From Locusta migratoria (taxonomy: Eukaryota > Arthropoda > Insecta > Orthoptera > Acrididae), in the NCBI GenBank assembly GCA_026315105.1, contig CM048748.1, positions 475,381,150-475,445,149 of the forward strand: a DNA stretch of 64,000 nt, given 5' to 3'. Positions 21,241 through 31,899 of this stretch are shown here, piece after piece. Position 1 is the first letter of the stretch. Each line of letters begins with the position of its first letter. The notes beneath the pieces are model-generated. The model had not been told where the DNA came from. It did not search any database and saw only the letters and a program-made list of their open reading frames with translations. A program made the position numbers and the translations under genes.

Positions 21241-21498
21241 CGCATGTAAGCGATACATCGTTCCTGCCAGTTTTCTCCACTGAGGCGCTGCACCGGCTGC
21301 TTGCGGCAGAGGACGCAGCCACGACTCTCTGGCGCACGCGCCGTTAGTACTTCGCGGCGTATATAAGGCCGCCGGGCACGGCAAGACTTCAGTTTCCTAC
21401 GAGACTCAGCACCTGAAGATGGCGGCCAGGTGGTCCGTTGAAATATTGTGTCAAGATGACTCGATGATCCGGCTGGAAACCCAACATGAATATCAACA

Positions 21499-23774
21499 TT
21501 GTTATTATTTGTATATATTGACTGAAAAGAGATTTTGAGTATATTTTGTGAATGGCCAGAATATTTGATAGTTCAGTATATGTTAGGAACATGTATGATG
21601 TACTCATTAACAAATTAATTAACATCATCATCGCACTATGTTGTCGTCTTAAAAATACATCGCCATCTAAAATTATGGTATGTATAGTTTTCATTTTATA
21701 TTGTGATTATTTTTGTGTACATGAAATGTTTTCTTTGTGTGTTTGTTAATTGTAAATTAATATATTCAATTGTTATGAACAATGCATAATGTAACGTCAT
21801 TATTGCCTCACCGCCTTGCGTGAGGGAGTTCGAGTTTTGGCAGAGTTCGAGTTTTGGCTTTCGCAAAGTGCTCTGGAAGCTATGTCAGTCTGTTGTTTTG
21901 AAATGGAAGTGCTACTGTTCTGATGCTTTGCAAATATTTTGAATTTGTTATGTTTGGCGGAGAAGAAGTTTGATTCAAATTAAAGAAGTGAAAAATTGTA
22001 CATATCGAGTATTTATTTCTACCACGACGCCCCAGGAGAATAATTTTGCAGCGAGCAGAACCCCCATACAGCGTTAAGTTGAAAAGCTGAGTATCGGTGG
22101 AATAAACTGTAATTACTCAAAATATATTAAAACATATTACAAGCTGCAGATGGCCAATCGTGGTGCGGTCGTTGTGTGTGTGTGTGTGTGTGTATGTGTG
22201 TGTGTGTGTGTGCGTGGGGGGGGGGTGTGGGGGGGGGGTGTGGGTGTGGGTGTGTGGGTGGGTGATCTCTTCTGGCACATATGACGTTTCACAGTTGGCA
22301 CTATGAGCAGACTGACTGAGAAACTCCGCCAGTTTTGTAGTTGGGGGGGGGGGGGGGACACGTGATGTGGTTGCGTGATTGGGGTACACGTCATCTGGTG
22401 TGCGAGCAGGTACTAGCATCAGTTGAAGTCTGGAGCTCCAGGAGGAGGGTTGGACGGTTGCTCTGCAAACATAATTTAATAAAGTAGAATAAAATTACAT
22501 TGAAACCCATTCACAAAAATATTATTTTTTTCCATGTCTGAAGGTGGCAGAGGGCGGCTGGTGAGGACGGGGACAGTATACTTCGACAAGTTTTAAAAAA
22601 ATGATAGGGAGGAGTTTCTGGGTGTAATACAACCTGTATGTTAATAAATATAAGGAGTTATAACTTTCGTAAAAAATACTTAGAAGAGGTTCGGAGAAAA
22701 TTGAGTACATTTATTCCATACTAAGTACCACAATTAGGCTAATGTGATATGCACTAATAACAAGCGAATATGGTGGCAGTGGCAGTGGCGGTGGCAGCTG
22801 CCCTGAGGGTGGGCGAGTCTCGGTTGTGTGGCTGCTGGGGCGCAGAGCAGTGGCTGGGGGCTCTGGTACCTCCACTTGTTATTACAACAGTTAATCTGGC
22901 ATGCAAATAAAGGAATTAAACTGGAGCGGTGGTGGATGGCCACGGGGTGGTTGGGGTGGGGTGTACAAGTAGGGGCCTACTCTGTGGGGGTTGGCAGCCG
23001 AGGGTGGGCACGTCAAGGGCTGGGGTGGCTTTTCTCCCAAAGCGTCGCCATCCTGAATTTTGTGTAGTCCCTGCAAACATTAACTACTGCCGACTACAAC
23101 ACTACATTCAAACACACTTGAATAGTTATTAACTGCTACTATAGCAGCAGTAACCCACCTAACAGCTTCGCCAGACACTGGTTGGCTTATGCAGGCGTTA
23201 TCCGCCGCAGCGTCGTCTGAGTGTTTACATATTTTGCGTTGATACATGCATGCCTATAAAAGTTTCTTTTGATCTTTAGTGTATAATGCAACATGCTGAC
23301 ACAGGTACTGCCAATGACAGCCAACGATAACATTAAAAGGAAGTTGGGAGCCAAGAAGAATGGAAAACAATAAACGACAATGCAGACACAGTATCGAGAA
23401 CACCATGACAGATGTAAAACTACAACATCTGTATGAGAGGGGACGAATTAGAAAGGAAGCAAACGCACGCACTTCTCATTAGCACATTTTGACTTCACCA
23501 AAATTCAAGATGTGAACTTTCGCACACACTTAGGCCTACTCTGTTGTTTTCTTTTTATTTTATTTTATTATTATTATTTTCTGTTTCTTTTTTCCTTTTT
23601 ATTTGTCCCCCCTCCCCTCCCTAGGACACTCTTCGGTCTTATCAGCTTTATGATACGTCGTCTGCTACGATAGTGGGCCACTATCAACGCAGTTAATAGA
23701 AGGTAAAACAATAATATCTAACAATAGAATGCCAGTCATTGTTCAAATTATAGCACCTTGGCATTAATAAATTA
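21499..23774. other. Unassigned DNA with GT-rich and G-rich simple repeats
   Basis: A (GT)n/G-rich microsatellite occupies about 22173-22262, with G runs of 8 or more, and a G run lies at about 22341-22358. A 15-bp direct repeat 'agttcgagttttggc' occurs twice at 21827-21860. GC-rich tracts near 22770-22870 and 22920-23020 have no identifiable feature. No coding domain recognised. Confidence 0.5.
22173..22262. repeat. (GT)n / G-rich microsatellite
   Basis: Runs of GT interrupted by TATG and then by G8-G9 tracts, for example 'gggggggggtgtgg'. Four or more G tracts within 60 bp could form a G-quadruplex; this is a composition-based inference only. The H/T/P-rich frames read opposite it are artefacts. 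Confidence 0.9.
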
Positions 23775-23973
23775 ACCCGCCGCGGTGGCCGAGGGGACTG
23801 AGGCGCGCCAGTCACGGTCTGCACGGTCACTACGGTCGGGGGTTCGAATCCCCCATCGGGCATGGATATTTGTGCCGTCCTCAGTGTAAGTTAGTTCATA
23901 AGTAGTTTATAAGTTTAGGGACTGATGACCCACTACTTAAGTCCCATAAGCTATACAAACATTTGAACATTTG
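23775..23973 (+). mobile_element. SINE family B, copy 2 (cleanest copy)
   Basis: 199 bp flanked by a perfect 12-bp TSD 'attaataaatta' (23763-23774 and 23974-23985). tRNA-like head with A box 'tggccgagggga' and B box 'gggttcgaatcc', body 'gtagtttataagtttaggga' and tail 'acaaacatttgaacatttg'. The perfect TSD and readable boxes suggest a fairly recent insertion. Confidence 0.93.
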
Positions 23974-24059
23974 ATTAATAAATTATACTCCAATGTTTGT
24001 AAATATTGAAATTAGGGAGAGACTAAAAAGTAGGTGAATTTAACATTCAGGAGAAGATA

Positions 24060-24490
24060 AATTTGAATTTAGGATACCAAATTGAATCTAGGAAGGCATA
24101 ATGACACTACGAAATATATTAGAATCAAGAATTCCAGTGTAGAAGGAAACTGCATGTATTCACTTAGAAAGAGCTTATAATCAAATAAACAGGAAGATAC
24201 CGTTTTGGAAAACTGAAAGTATTTGAAATGCATTGGGTAGATAAATCCAATACGTCTACACAAAAACCACAGTACAGAAAAGTGGCACCAGATTATATAT
24301 ATATATATATATATATATATTAGTACGACATTGCATTCAATTTGCAGATGATATTGTAATGTTAGCACATCCAGATAAGAACATGAATATTACAGCCGAT
24401 ATTTTGACTTTTCACAAACTGACCATGAACACAAACAATACTAAAATGAAGTTGACAAACAAATATTATGGCAATAAATGAATCTTGCTG
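24060..24490 (+). pseudogene. Decayed LINE reverse transcriptase fragment
   Basis: At 24338-24370 the plus strand encodes 'IQFADDIVMLAHPDKN', the RT catalytic motif C, and about 180 bp upstream (24165-24205) a 'LERAYNQINRKIPFW' string resembles motif A with the Asp lost. An (AT)n microsatellite (24294-24321) lies between them. No frame longer than a few dozen codons survives. Family not assigned. Confidence 0.6.
24294..24321. repeat. (AT)n microsatellite
   Basis: About 14 uninterrupted TA units inside the decayed RT fragment. Confidence 0.95.
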
Positions 24491-24958
24491 CTTAGGAATT
24501 GCAATAGTGGATGGTATTATAAGAAATATTTTATAGTGGATAAACAAGACTTCATAAATGAGTGTAGTTTATTAATAAACTTTCAAGCTATTTACAGTTA
24601 AGACGTGATTATAGAAACTAGAAATTAATTCATCAGTACATTTCTTTACTATACTTGAAGCTATGGTTTTTAAGAGGTGTCTGTGGCAAGAGAGGAAAAG
24701 AATTTAGGTAAGATGTGGATATGGAGAGGAGCAGCGAAATACATTAATAAAATCGTAAATTACTGATTAATAGAAAATGTAACGCTCAAATTTATTTATT
24801 TATTTATTTATTGTGGTTTTAGGTCGCACAATTTTTACGGTCATTAGCACCCAGACAAGAACAGAGATTCGCTAGATCTCAAAAAAAAAAAATTGGTAAC
24901 TGCCAGTTAGAACATCAAGAAGAGGCTAAAAACGAAAGATAAAAGACAATTAAAAGGG

Positions 24959-26107
24959 TTAAATATCCTTTGATAAGTTGGCCAAGTTGATAAAACGCAA
25001 AACTCGAGCAGCTGCTCGTGTGTCATCAGCTAAAATTTCCTCCAGAGTAGACGGAAAGTGAAGGGCTACACGGAGATGATTAAAATTAACGCAAGTCAGT
25101 AAAACATGTCGCACTGTCAGCAGTTCACCGCAGGAGTACAGAGGTGCAGGGTCGGCGGTTAGCAAATGACGGTGGCTGAAACGGCAGTGACCGATCCGCA
25201 ACCGGGCCAGGATGACCGCCTCCCGCCGAGAGGGGCGTGAGGAGGTCCCCCAAGCGGTCGGGATCGGTTTTACAGTTCTCAATTTATTGTCCGTAAGTGA
25301 AAACCATGCACTGTGCCAGGACGACACAATACTCCGGCGAAGAGCCCGTTGAACATCGTCCGATGGGACGCAAAAGGTAGCCATGCGAGGCAAAATAGCT
25401 GCGGCCTTGGCTGCTATGTCTGCGGTCTCATTCCCGGGCACACCCACGTGGCCAGGGACCCACAGAAAAGAAACGTGACAGCTGTCATCTGCCAGCAACT
25501 GGAGGGAGCGTTGGATCCGAGACACAAGAGGATGGTTCGAGAAAGGGTCCTTAAGACTCTGCAGGGCACTAAGGGAGTCCGAACATATGGCATAGAAAGG
25601 TTCGTGGTGGCGGCAGGTATACAAAACGGCCTGGTGGAGGGCAAAAAGCTCAGCCGTGAAGTTCGAGCAACGGTCAGGGAGCTTGTATTGGAAACGGTTG
25701 TCCCCGACGACGAAGGCAGATCCGACACCGGCAGTGCTCTTGGAACCATCAGTGTAAATAAATATGGCATTATCGAACCGCGAGCGGAGTTCGACAAGCC
25801 TCGAGCGGTATATCAAATCCGGAGTGCTCTCCTTGGGGAGCGAACTTAGTTCAAGGTGGGTGTGAACCTGGGCCTGATGCCACGGTGGCAATGGGCTTTC
25901 GCTCCACCGAAAGGTGGAAGGAAGGGTAAAATCGAGCCGCTGAAGCAGGCGGCGAAACCGAACTCCAGGTGGAAGGAAGGCTATCGCAGACAACTGATAT
26001 TGGCGATCGAGTGAGTCGTCAAAGAATAATCGGTAAGATGGATGGTTGGGCATCGACCGCAGGCGGCATGCGTACCGACACAGGAGTACGTCACGCCGAG
26101 TGGTCAA
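24959..26107 (-). CDS. I-group LINE ORF2: RNase H and C-terminal domain
   Basis: 382-codon frame beginning in the region after the RT. RNase H motifs: 'IFIYTDGSKSTAGVGSAFV' (first Asp, about residue 117), 'FTAELFALHQAVLY' (Glu), 'ICSDSLSALQSL' (Asp) and 'FLWVPGHVGVPGNETADIAA' (final motif). All four catalytic acidic positions are kept. The C-terminal 'RLRIGHCRFSHRHLL' and 'CGELLTVRHVLLTC' match the C-end of I/Jockey-type ORF2. The stop at 24959 is followed by the 3' UTR. It is one frame off from the RT segment. Confidence 0.88.
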   Translation of the reverse strand: MTTRRDVLLCRYACRLRSMPNHPSYRLFFDDSLDRQYQLSAIAFLPPGVRFRRLLQRLDFTLPSTFRWSESPLPPWHQAQVHTHLELSSLPKESTPDLIYRSRLVELRSRFDNAIFIYTDGSKSTAGVGSAFVVGDNRFQYKLPDRCSNFTAELFALHQAVLYTCRHHEPFYAICSDSLSALQSLKDPFSNHPLVSRIQRSLQLLADDSCHVSFLWVPGHVGVPGNETADIAAKAAAILPRMATFCVPSDDVQRALRRSIVSSWHSAWFSLTDNKLRTVKPIPTAWGTSSRPSRREAVILARLRIGHCRFSHRHLLTADPAPLYSCGELLTVRHVLLTCVNFNHLRVALHFPSTLEEILADDTRAAARVLRFINLANLSKDI

Positions 26108-26278
26108 GGGTAATACAGCAGCCTCGGCATACAGACTTTCAACAGGACTGGTATAAAATGCACCATTCGCCAGACGTAATCCCCGATGGTGAATAGAGTT
26201 GAGACGGCGGAGAATCGACGGCCTTGCAGAAGAGTATACAAGGCACCCGTAGTCGATCTTCGACTGAACAATGGCCTG

Positions 26279-27517
26279 TTAAAGGTGAAGCAGGACAGTA
26301 CGATCCACCCTCCATGAAGTGCCACTGAGGACACGAAGAACATTAAGAGATCGGGCACAACGGGCAGCCAGGTAGGACACATGTGTGGACCAGCAAAGTT
26401 TCCGATCCAACATAATCCCCAAGAATTTCGTTGTCTCCACGAAAGGGAGAGCAACAGGGCCAAGACGTAGAGATCGTGGAAGAAATTCCTTGTATCTCCA
26501 GAAGTTTACACACACCGTTTTCTCAGTGGAGAATCGGAAGCCGTTCGCAATGCTCCAGGAATATAGACGGTCAAGACAGCGTTGAAGACAACGCTCCAAG
26601 AGACACGTCCGCTGGGCGCTGCAATAAATTGCGAAATCGTCTGCAAAAAGGGATCCGGAAAGGCAATCTACGATCGGATTGATTGCAATGGCAAAGAGAG
26701 CCACACTCAAGACGGATCCCTGCGGTACCCCATTCTCCTGGCGAAAGGTATCGAACAGAACAGAGCCCACCCTTACCCAGAACTTGCGATTCGCCAAAAA
26801 CGCTTGAATAAAAAGAGGGAGGCGGCCCCGAAGGCCCCATGTGTGCAATGTGCGGAGAATGCCCGCTCTCCAACAGGTATCGTATGCCTTCTCCAAGTCG
26901 AAGAACACTGCTACTGTTTGACGCTTCTTTAGAAAGTTATTCATAATGAAGGTCGACAACGTAACGAGGTGATCAGCAGCAGAGCGGTGTCGACGAAAAC
27001 CGCATTGGACATTTGTTAGGAGGTGGCGAGATTCGAGGAGCCAGACCAACCGAGCGTTAACCATGCGTTCCATCACCTTACAGACGCAACTCGTCAGAGA
27101 AATGGGGCGATAACTGGATGAGAGATTTTTGTCCTTCCCTGGTTTCGGGATGGGGACAACAATGTCTTCACGCCAACTTGTGGAAACATGACCTTCAGTC
27201 CATATGCGATTATAGGTACTAAGAAGGAAACACTCGTCCGCAGGAAAGAGGTTCTTCAGCATCTCAATATGGATGGAATCGGGCCCAGGAGCAGAAGATC
27301 GGGACAAGGCGAGAGCACGGTCTAGCTCCTGCATGGTGAAGGCGACATTATAATTTTCGCGATTAAAAGAGTGGAAAGAAGGCGGCCGTGCTTCCTCTGT
27401 CTGCTTGCGAGGGAGGAAGGCAGGGTGGTAATGGACAGAGCTCGAAAAAACCCGCAAAGGAACGGCCCAGTGCGTTGGAAACATCAGCGGGGTCCACAAG
27501 GACTGCATTCTCGACAA
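26279..27517 (-). CDS. I-group LINE ORF2: reverse transcriptase domain (long intact frame)
   Basis: 412-codon open frame. RT signatures in order: 'SAPGPDSIHIEMLKNL' (about residue 75), 'PIPKPGKDKNLSSSYRPISL', 'AVFFDLEKAYDTCW' (motif A), 'GVPQGSVLSVALFAIAINP' (motif B), 'GSLFADDFAIYC' (motif C with FADD) and 'TKFLGIMLDRKLCW' (motif E region). All catalytic residues are present. It is a fragment of ORF2 rather than a separate gene, because the domains on both sides are in other frames. Confidence 0.88.
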   Translation of the reverse strand: MSRMQSLWTPLMFPTHWAVPLRVFSSSVHYHPAFLPRKQTEEARPPSFHSFNRENYNVAFTMQELDRALALSRSSAPGPDSIHIEMLKNLFPADECFLLSTYNRIWTEGHVSTSWREDIVVPIPKPGKDKNLSSSYRPISLTSCVCKVMERMVNARLVWLLESRHLLTNVQCGFRRHRSAADHLVTLSTFIMNNFLKKRQTVAVFFDLEKAYDTCWRAGILRTLHTWGLRGRLPLFIQAFLANRKFWVRVGSVLFDTFRQENGVPQGSVLSVALFAIAINPIVDCLSGSLFADDFAIYCSAQRTCLLERCLQRCLDRLYSWSIANGFRFSTEKTVCVNFWRYKEFLPRSLRLGPVALPFVETTKFLGIMLDRKLCWSTHVSYLAARCARSLNVLRVLSGTSWRVDRTVLLHL

Positions 27518-28577
27518 TCAGGCCAGAAATCGGGGAGTGGACCTTGATGCCGGATAAACGGCGTAGCCCCCCCCCCAAACAACCGTGTAGGGAGTAAAAC
27601 GGTTAAAAGAACTAGTACAAGCAGTCCAGCAAGCTTTTTTGCTGTCGTTTATGATACGACGACATTGCGCTCTCATACGTTGATAATTGATGCAATTCTC
27701 CAAAGTTGGGTGGCGGCGGAAGGTGCGTAAAGCACGGCGCCGGGCTCTAAGCGCGTCGCGGCAGGCTGCAGTCCACCAAGGGACCTGGACACGACGTGGA
27801 GAAGAGGTACGAGGTATGGAACGTTCGGCAGCGGTGAGAATAACCTCTGTGAGGTAGTCGACCTGACTGTCACAGCTGGGAAAATTCTGGTCGTGAAAAA
27901 CAGCCATGGAAGAATAAAGCCCCCAGTCGGCTTTAGAGATTTTCCAACTGGTGGGACGAGAAGATGGGGAATGACGCAGAAAGTGGATGACACAAGGGAA
28001 AGGGTCACTCGAGTACGTGTCAGAAAGCCCATACCACTCAAACCGACCGGCAAGCTGAGGAGTGCATATCGCGAGGTCTATATGGGAATAAGTATGTGTT
28101 GTGTGGGAAAGGAAGGTTGGTGCACCGATGTTGAGGCAGACAAGATTGAGGTGTTGGAGAATGTCCACCAAAAAGGAGCCCCTCGGACAAGGTGCTGGAG
28201 AGCCCCATAGGGGGTGGTGGGCATTAAAGTCGCCTACCAACACGAAAGGTGAAGGGAGCTGTTCAACGAGGTGTAGCACATCTGCTCTAGTGAGGGCAGA
28301 TGACGATGGCGAATAGATATTACAGAGGGAAAAGGTAAATGTGGATAGTGATGCGGACGGCAACTGCCTGTAAGTGAGTATGCAATGAAATGGGATGGAA
28401 ATAGACGTCGTCTCGAAGGAGCACCAGAACCCCTCCATGAGCTGGGGTACCTTCCACAGTTAGACGCAACTTAGTTTCTTGGAGACAGACTAGAAGCGAG
28501 CAGTGCAATCGAAGGAGTAGTTTTAATTCCTCCCAATTGGAATGAATGCCGCGAATATTCCATTGAAGGGGCGACAT
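27518..28577 (-). pseudogene. I-group LINE ORF2: AP endonuclease domain
   Basis: The ATG at 28577 opens 'MSPLQWNIRGIHSNWEELK' and 'LLVCLQETKL', the N and E motifs of the APE-like endonuclease. A shift near 28440 moves to frame 27518-28438 with 'PFVLVGDFNAHHPLWGS' (catalytic Asp/Asn), 'YSHIDLAIC' and a basic linker that holds 'RRVQVPWW'. The usual SDH motif reads as 'YSSDPFPCVIHFL', with the His replaced. A further shift near 27560 leads into the RT frame. Confidence 0.85.
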
Positions 28578-28701
28578 GATAAAAAATGAGAGAAGAAAAT
28601 AAAATAAAAAGGAACAAGCAGGTGGGGTCACCTCGACAGCCGCTGAGGACCAGACTACGAGGGAGCACTGCTATCGCAATCTAGTGGCAAAGGGTCATGT
28701 T

Positions 28702-30030
28702 TCATTGGTTCGATCGACGCGCCTGCCACCTCCTTGAGTTGATCAGGAGGGGCAGCTTCCACCGCCGGTAAACGGCCGGGTGCCCGGCAGACGGAGCGTC
28801 CCGGTGAAACAGAAGACGTCTGAGGCCAGCAACTGTTGGATGGTGTGACCGAAGTGTCACGCCGCGGCGGGGAAGGGGAGGGGGGCTGGTTTTTCTGGAA
28901 GCCTTCTTAGAAGTATGACGGGTTGAAGAAGTGGTTGACGATTGAGAAGTCGGAGTCTTGAGAAAATCTTCACGGACGGGTTCTTTTTTTGAACTCTGGG
29001 CAGCAGATTTGGGTGCCCGGGATGTGTGTGAACTGGTCGACGAATTCACCGTAGAACGGGCAGAAGGGATCGGAGAGGTGGAACGAGCAATTTTCGGGTT
29101 AGCCGACCTGACGACAGTGTCACAGAACGTTAAATAGCAAGTCTGAATGCCTACATCCTTAGTTGGTCGAGGGGAGGCGAGGACCTGGCTGAAAATACCT
29201 GATGGGAGTACAGCGGGCTTCCTACTCGCTAATAACTTCCGAGCGGCACAGGTGGAGACCTTTCCTTCACGCGAATCTCTTGGATGACCCGCTCTTCTTT
29301 ATAAACGGGGCAGTCCTGTGAAGAAGCAGCATGGTCACCCATGCAATTAATGCAGCGAGGGATGGAGAGACATTCACCCTCATGAGCGTCTCTGCCACAA
29401 GTGGCGCACTTGGCTGCATTTGGACAAGATTTACTGGTATGATTGTACCTTTGGCAATGGAAGGAACGTGTAGGATTTGGTATGTACGGGCGAACGGAAA
29501 TGACTTCGTAGCCCCCTTTCACTTTAGATGGTAGGTCAACCCTGTCAAACGTTGAGAAGCAGTACGAGTCGGCACGAGGTCATTGTTAACCTTTTTCATC
29601 ACGCGATGAACAGCCGTGACTCCCTGATCGGACATATAATCAGTATCTCCTCGTCTGATAACCCATCCAGCGATCTAGAGAAGACTACCCCCCGCGAAGA
29701 GTTCAGGGTGCGGTGAGCCTCCACTTTCACAGGGAAAGTATGTACAAGTGTGGCCCGAAGTAACTTCTGCACCTGGAATGCATTCTCTATTTCGAGTAAC
29801 AAGGTCCCGTTGCGCTGCCTGGAGCAGGTCTTCAAGGGACCTGCGATCGCATCGACACCCTTCTGAATGATAAACGGATTGACTGAAGAAAAATCCTTAT
29901 CGTCGGTACGTGATACCACCAGGAACTTTGGAATGTTGGGCAATGCTTTCTGCGGCTGAGAATCATGTTTCCGCTTATGGGTCAGGGTTATAAATGATGT
30001 GGAAGGTTTCATGGCGGAGGTGTCCCCCAT
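28702..30030 (-). pseudogene. I-group LINE ORF1 (Gag-like, zinc knuckles), frameshifted
   Basis: Starts at the ATG at 30030 (frame 29599-30030, 143 codons, with 'NIPKFLVVSRTD' and an RRM-like middle). After a shift it continues through 29229-29522, which carries the cysteine knuckles: 'FHCQRYNHTSKSC', 'KCATCGRDAHEGEC' and 'RCINCMGDHAASSQDCPVY'. A Ser/Thr/Lys-rich tail follows (28702-29049). The first knuckle has Tyr where Phe/Gly is common. ORF1 proteins bind element RNA. At least two frame changes separate the parts, so no complete product is made. Confidence 0.82.
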
Positions 30031-30650
30031 GATTACCGGCGTCTCCGATGGCGCGCTCCTTCCTTGTGGGGGCCCTCAATGAGGGCGCACCCGCCTTAGG
30101 TGACTGTTCGCACCTCAGGTCACACCTCCCAAGAACTGACGGAGGGACCAATTGGCATGTTCGGAAGGTATCAGCTCGGGTAATCACCCCTCCCTGGGCC
30201 CGGCCTTTACCGGGGGGTACGTACGTGCCCTACATGTCTACCCGGGGCGGGGAGTTACGCCTTACCCCGTCACCGGCTACGCAGAGCGTGGGTCGACCTT
30301 CAGACACGCACAGGGAGGAAAGAAAGGAGGAAGGAGAGAAAGGGATGAAGAAGGAGGGTGAATCTCAAACGACGAGGCGGAGATTAAAGGGAGAGTCGAG
30401 GACAAGAGAAAGAGGGGAAGGCTAAAGAACAGGAAAGGAAGAGGACCAAGAAGAGGAGAAGTCTGAGAGGAAGCGAAAAAGAAACCTTGGACTGACTAAA
30501 AACGCCGTTCTCCGGGCGAAGGCACAAACCGGGGGGAAAGAGGGAAGCGGCCTGGGACGGAAGAAAGGTAGCTTCGGCTCGGGGCCCCGTGCGCGCCACA
30601 CACGTACCCACAAAAGAGCTGTGGGCCCCCTGGGGGGGGTCAAATTCTGA

Positions 30651-31879
30651 AAGACATTAGAGAGGAAATAATGTGGAATACCTAAATATCTAAATCGGCC
30701 CAACATCAGCGTAAAAATATCGTAGCAGGAAAAACCCTATGAAAATCAAAGTGTTACCTTCGGTGATTTAAGGTGATGGGACTTTTCATTATCTTCTCTC
30801 ATTAGTAAAAACTAGACATATTCGTAGATGTGTAAGTAATTCCAAAATTCTTTTCAAATCCTTTGTTCAGATATACTTTATACGTGAGTAAAAGTTAAAA
30901 TAATAGTGCGTTATTAGACTTATATAGTTGGTAATATTTATTTCTACAACGAAGTGTTTAAATAAATATTTAGATTCTGTAATACGGTATGATTAGTTTC
31001 GTTGTTATTAAAGCGTCTTTAAGTGTGGGTGTGCCGATCATTGGGCCTTGATGTATAGTTCGAACAAGGAAACATTTTATAGCTTCTCTCGATGAAGAAC
31101 GGCAATAGTGGTGGAAACATGAAGTCTTACCAGAGTGTAGTACAGCCCCACGTTTGAAATGTTTCTGCTTGAATTGAAAACATTGGCCTACGTTATCCGT
31201 GGCGTATCGTCCGTCCCTACCGACTCTGTACGCCGCTAAATGCCTCTTGCAAATACCCACCAGTCAATATTATAATTTATGTAAATACTTTCATATTGAC
31301 ATAGTTCATGACACTGTTGCTTTGAACAATGGATTAGTTAATGATGTAAGTACCAAAATTTCGAGACACTAGTCAGTACGTTCCCGAATGAAAGAACATA
31401 ATGAAATAGAACTGTAGCTGCACTGAACCTATGCCGATCTGTCGATGTTATCGGCAGTCAATGCCGGGATTTTCAGTACCGTGGCAACCTCGTATCTGCT
31501 CGTTGTGTATTGACGTTCGAACGCACACGAATGCGAGTTGCGTTTACTGATATGGAAGCGCTATTTACTGTGCCATTTCCAGCTCTGTTACACATTTCGT
31601 TTTCACAGTGTGGGATCCCGACAGTTGTGAAAACCGTGTCGTGGAAACAGTTCGCTGTAGCATCAGTATTTCGGTTTGTCTATGTCTCCATTCATGCAGC
31701 AGCGTTAGTGCAAGCTCATATTTTTATTAGTGGACCTCACTCCGTTTGCAGCCAGATATCAGTTTTAGGCTTATGTGCCCTGGTGGCTGAAACTGTAATG
31801 CAGTTTAATTAAAAATTGGGCAGAAAAATTAAAATAATGAAAAGTTACCGTACATTATAATGTGACATCCACATTGGGA
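30651..31879. other. Unassigned DNA, 1.2 kb
   Basis: No domain or repeat copy recognised on either strand. A 100-codon plus frame (31510-31812) has hydrophobic stretches but no recognisable family and no supporting context; I do not call it a gene. Confidence 0.5.
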
Positions 31880-31899
31880 GATTTTGGTATCTAAATAAT

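Larger units (their letters stand above)
20295..21498. mobile_element. Penelope-like element in palindromic (head-to-head) arrangement
   Basis: Left arm 20295-20789 and right arm 21004-21498 are reverse complements of equal length (495 bp), separated by a 214-bp spacer. The arms hold the pLTR-like 3' region and the end of a GIY-YIG endonuclease frame; the spacer belongs to the left, minus-strand copy and holds the rest of the GIY-YIG core. So a longer 5'-truncated copy (minus) abuts a shorter one (plus). Inverted partial copies at the 5' junction are a known habit of Penelope-like elements. Outside the arms, 'aacattgttattctttgt' (20246-) and 'aacattgttattatttgt' (21495-) may be remnants of a long target duplication. 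Confidence 0.85.
24796..30650 (-). mobile_element. I-group LINE with RNase H, near full length
   Basis: Minus-strand element of about 5.8 kb: GC-rich 5' UTR (about 30031-30650), ORF1 with zinc knuckles (30030-28702), ORF2 with endonuclease, RT and RNase H (28577-24959) and a 3' UTR ending in (AATA)n, seen as 'tttatttatttatttattta' on plus at about 24789-24812. RNase H within ORF2 places it in the I group in the broad sense. ORF1 and ORF2 each contain frameshifts, so it is an inactive but rather well preserved copy. The 5' boundary is approximate and no TSD was found. Confidence 0.9.

Noticed and set aside
22117..22419. H/T/P-rich ORFs on minus
   Set aside because: Translation of the (GT)n/G-rich microsatellite; likewise the HTHT strings at 46865-47235.
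25313..25849. 178-codon plus ORF
   Set aside because: Antisense shadow of the I-group LINE RNase H domain.
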